Shown: positions 25,863 to 27,239 of the stretch, piece after piece
Numbering within the stretch: position 1 is the first letter of the stretch
Layout: every line of letters begins with the position of its first letter
Origin: Salinisphaera sp035690525
GTDB lineage: Bacteria; Pseudomonadota; Gammaproteobacteria; Nevskiales; Salinisphaeraceae
Assembly (NCBI RefSeq): GCF_035690525.1
Contig: NZ_DASSKM010000182.1
Span: 1-27,239, forward strand
DNA length: 27,239 nt
Direction: 5' to 3'
Notes under the pieces: generated by a model
What the model was told of the DNA's origin: nothing
The model's input: only the letters and a program-made list of their open reading frames with translations
Databases searched by the model: none
Position numbers and translations under genes: made by a program

Positions 25863-26701
25863 GCGTTCACCGTATGCTGGGATTGTTCGCCCAGGCCCTC
25901 GATACCGAGCCGGATATGCTGGCCGGCGCGTAGGAACACCTGGGGAGACCGGCCGGCGCCGACCCCGGGCGGGGTGCCGGTCGAGATGATGTCGCCCGGC
26001 TGCAGGCTCATGAAACGGGACAGATACGACACCAGATAGGCCACGTCGTAGACCATGGTCGAAGTGCTGCCGTTCTGCTGCATCTCGCCGTCCACGGACA
26101 GCCACATGTCGAGTTGCTGCGGGTCGGCGACCTCGTCGCGGGTAACCAGCCAGGGGCCGATCGGGCCGAAGGTGTCGCAACCCTTGCCCTTGTCCCAGGT
26201 TCCGTGGCGCTCGAGCTGAAATTCGCGTTCGGACACATCGTTGACGACGCAATAGCCGGCGACATGATCCATCGCGCGTTCGGGCTCGATATAGCGCCCG
26301 CCGCGGCCGATCACGACCCCCAGCTCGACTTCCCAATCGGTCTTGTTCGAGCCGCGCGGAATCTCGATATCGTCGTTCGGCCCGCAGATCGCGCTGGTCC
26401 ACTTATTGAACACGACCGGCTCGGGCGGCACCTCGCCGCCGGTCTCGGCGGCATGATCCGAGTAATTCAGCCCGATGCAGACGAACTTGCCGACGTCGCC
26501 CACGCAGGGCCCGAGCCGGGTTTCCGGCGCCACGCGGGGCAGGTCCGACAGATCGTGGCGACGCAGCCGGTCGAGCGCATCGGGGTCGAGCATGGGGCCG
26601 GCGATATCGTCGACCAACGAGGAGATATCGCGGATCGCGCCGTCGGCGTCGAGCAGCCCCGGCTTTTCCTGGCCCGGCGGGCCGAATCTGAGCAGTTTCA
26701 T
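25859..26701 (-). CDS. FAH-family hydrolase, probable 2,4-diketo-3-deoxy-L-fuconate hydrolase
   Basis: A 280-residue fumarylacetoacetate-hydrolase-fold protein; ATG 26701 follows AGGAG by seven bases. The motifs are CIGLNYSDHAAETG, PVVFNKWTSAICGPND, the metal-ligand segment DWEVELGVVIGR, YCVVNDVSEREFQ, TFGPIGPWLVT and GDIISTGTPPGVGAG. Close relatives are often annotated as ureidoglycolate lyase, but in L-fucose operons this enzyme splits the 2,4-diketo acid into pyruvate and L-lactate. Neighbouring dehydratase and keto-deoxyfuconate dehydrogenase genes support that role. Confidence 0.88.
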   Translation of the reverse strand: MKLLRFGPPGQEKPGLLDADGAIRDISSLVDDIAGPMLDPDALDRLRRHDLSDLPRVAPETRLGPCVGDVGKFVCIGLNYSDHAAETGGEVPPEPVVFNKWTSAICGPNDDIEIPRGSNKTDWEVELGVVIGRGGRYIEPERAMDHVAGYCVVNDVSEREFQLERHGTWDKGKGCDTFGPIGPWLVTRDEVADPQQLDMWLSVDGEMQQNGSTSTMVYDVAYLVSYLSRFMSLQPGDIISTGTPPGVGAGRSPQVFLRAGQHIRLGIEGLGEQSQHTVNA

Positions 26702-26722
26702 TAAGCGCTCCTGGAATATGAG

Positions 26723-27239
26723 TTAATTCGCCCAGCCGCCGTCGATGAGCTGCGCGGTGCCGGTGATGAAGGCGGACTCATCGGAAGCGAGAAAGGCCGC
26801 CAACGCGGCGATCTCGTCGGCATCGCCCAGCCGGCCCATCGGTTGGCGGGCGATAAAGTCGTCGAGCACTTCGGCCTCGGTCCGGCCCTGTTCCGCGGCC
26901 TGGGTCGCGATGCGCTGCCGCAGCGAAGGCGAATCGACCGTGCCGGGGCAGATCGCGTTGCAACGGATGGCGTCGCTCATGTAATCGGCCGCGATCGACT
27001 TGGTCAAGCCGATCACCGCCGCCTTGCTCGCGCCATAGGCGCAGCGGTTGGGCACGCCCTTCACGCTCGAGGCCAGCGAGGCCATGTTGATGATGCTACC
27101 GCCCGACGCGCGCATGCCGGGCAGAAAGGCGCGGATCATGTCGAACATCGAGGTGACGTTGAGATCGAAGCTCGTCTGCCAGAGGCTGCGTTCGCAATCG
27201 AGCACGCTGCCGGCGGGCACCATGCCGGCGCAGTTGAAT
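26723..27239 (-). CDS. 2-keto-3-deoxy-L-fuconate dehydrogenase (SDR), N-terminus beyond window
   Basis: The frame is open to the window edge (FNCAGMVPAG is the first readable segment), so about 70-80 N-terminal residues with the nucleotide motif are missing. Visible features are catalytic Ser in NMASLASSVKG, Tyr/Lys in CAYGASKAAVIGLTKSIA, and RCNAICPGTVDSPSLRQRI, which is characteristic of the DHRS6-like group that includes bacterial 2-keto-3-deoxy-L-fuconate dehydrogenase; the C-terminus is FITGTAQLIDGGWAN. It oxidises the dehydratase product to the 2,4-diketo acid. It lies 21 nt upstream of the hydrolase gene, and further operon genes may lie outside. Confidence 0.88.
   Translation of the reverse strand, partial: FNCAGMVPAGSVLDCERSLWQTSFDLNVTSMFDMIRAFLPGMRASGGSIINMASLASSVKGVPNRCAYGASKAAVIGLTKSIAADYMSDAIRCNAICPGTVDSPSLRQRIATQAAEQGRTEAEVLDDFIARQPMGRLGDADEIAALAAFLASDESAFITGTAQLIDGGWAN

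Noticed and set aside
24582..26402. 606-codon minus-strand frame that could be read as an N-terminal extension or fusion of the L-fuconate dehydratase
   Set aside because: The extra 180 residues lie antiphase over the FAH hydrolase gene and look like shadow sequence; ATG 25862 overlaps the hydrolase stop in the usual coupled manner.

Overview
The window looks like a GC-rich gammaproteobacterial chromosome segment devoted almost entirely to uptake and oxidation of sugars and sugar alcohols. The organism is not identifiable from sequence alone. GC content, the DUF3820 protein and the REP-like palindrome suggest a Gammaproteobacterium, perhaps a marine or halophilic one such as Salinisphaera (a guess). 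No tRNA, rRNA, IS element or CRISPR array was seen.

Layout. (1) 1-2391: the 3' part of a ureohydrolase (agmatinase type), an NCS1 nucleobase/allantoin-type permease split by a frameshift, and a small DUF3820 gene. (2) 2447-9752: a ribitol module. A D-ribulokinase (minus) is divergent from an RbsBAC-type ABC importer followed by a close match to ribitol 2-dehydrogenase (plus). A LacI-family regulator follows on the minus strand. A palindromic LacI-type operator lies in the divergent promoter. Predicted flow: ribitol import, ribitol to D-ribulose, D-ribulose to D-ribulose 5-phosphate. (3) 9769-12247: a DHA2 efflux pump upstream of the LacI gene, a DUF2267 protein and a DUF1348/NTF2-like protein. 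(4) 12318-22908: a second, unassigned polyol/sugar module. It holds a SorC-family regulator, two SDR dehydrogenases, an FGGY kinase, a COG4091 homoserine-dehydrogenase-like protein with a SAF domain, and a second ABC importer with a DUF2291 accessory gene. (5) 22948-27239: a minus-strand operon for non-phosphorylative L-fucose oxidation: L-fucose dehydrogenase, L-fuconolactonase, L-fuconate dehydratase, a diketo-deoxyfuconate hydrolase (FAH family) and a 2-keto-3-deoxy-L-fuconate dehydrogenase cut by the window end. Predicted products are pyruvate and L-lactate.

The most interesting signal is regulatory. The two divergent promoters of module 4 share an inverted repeat, ATGAACAT-N20-ATG(T/G)(T/G)CAT, with exactly 20 nt between half-sites. 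A third, weaker copy with the same spacing faces the COG4091 gene. In each, a half-site doubles as a -35 box. This ties regulator, dehydrogenase, importer and the COG4091-kinase-SDR operon into one SorC regulon whose substrate is unknown. A large REP-like palindromic element with covarying hairpins lies inside that operon.
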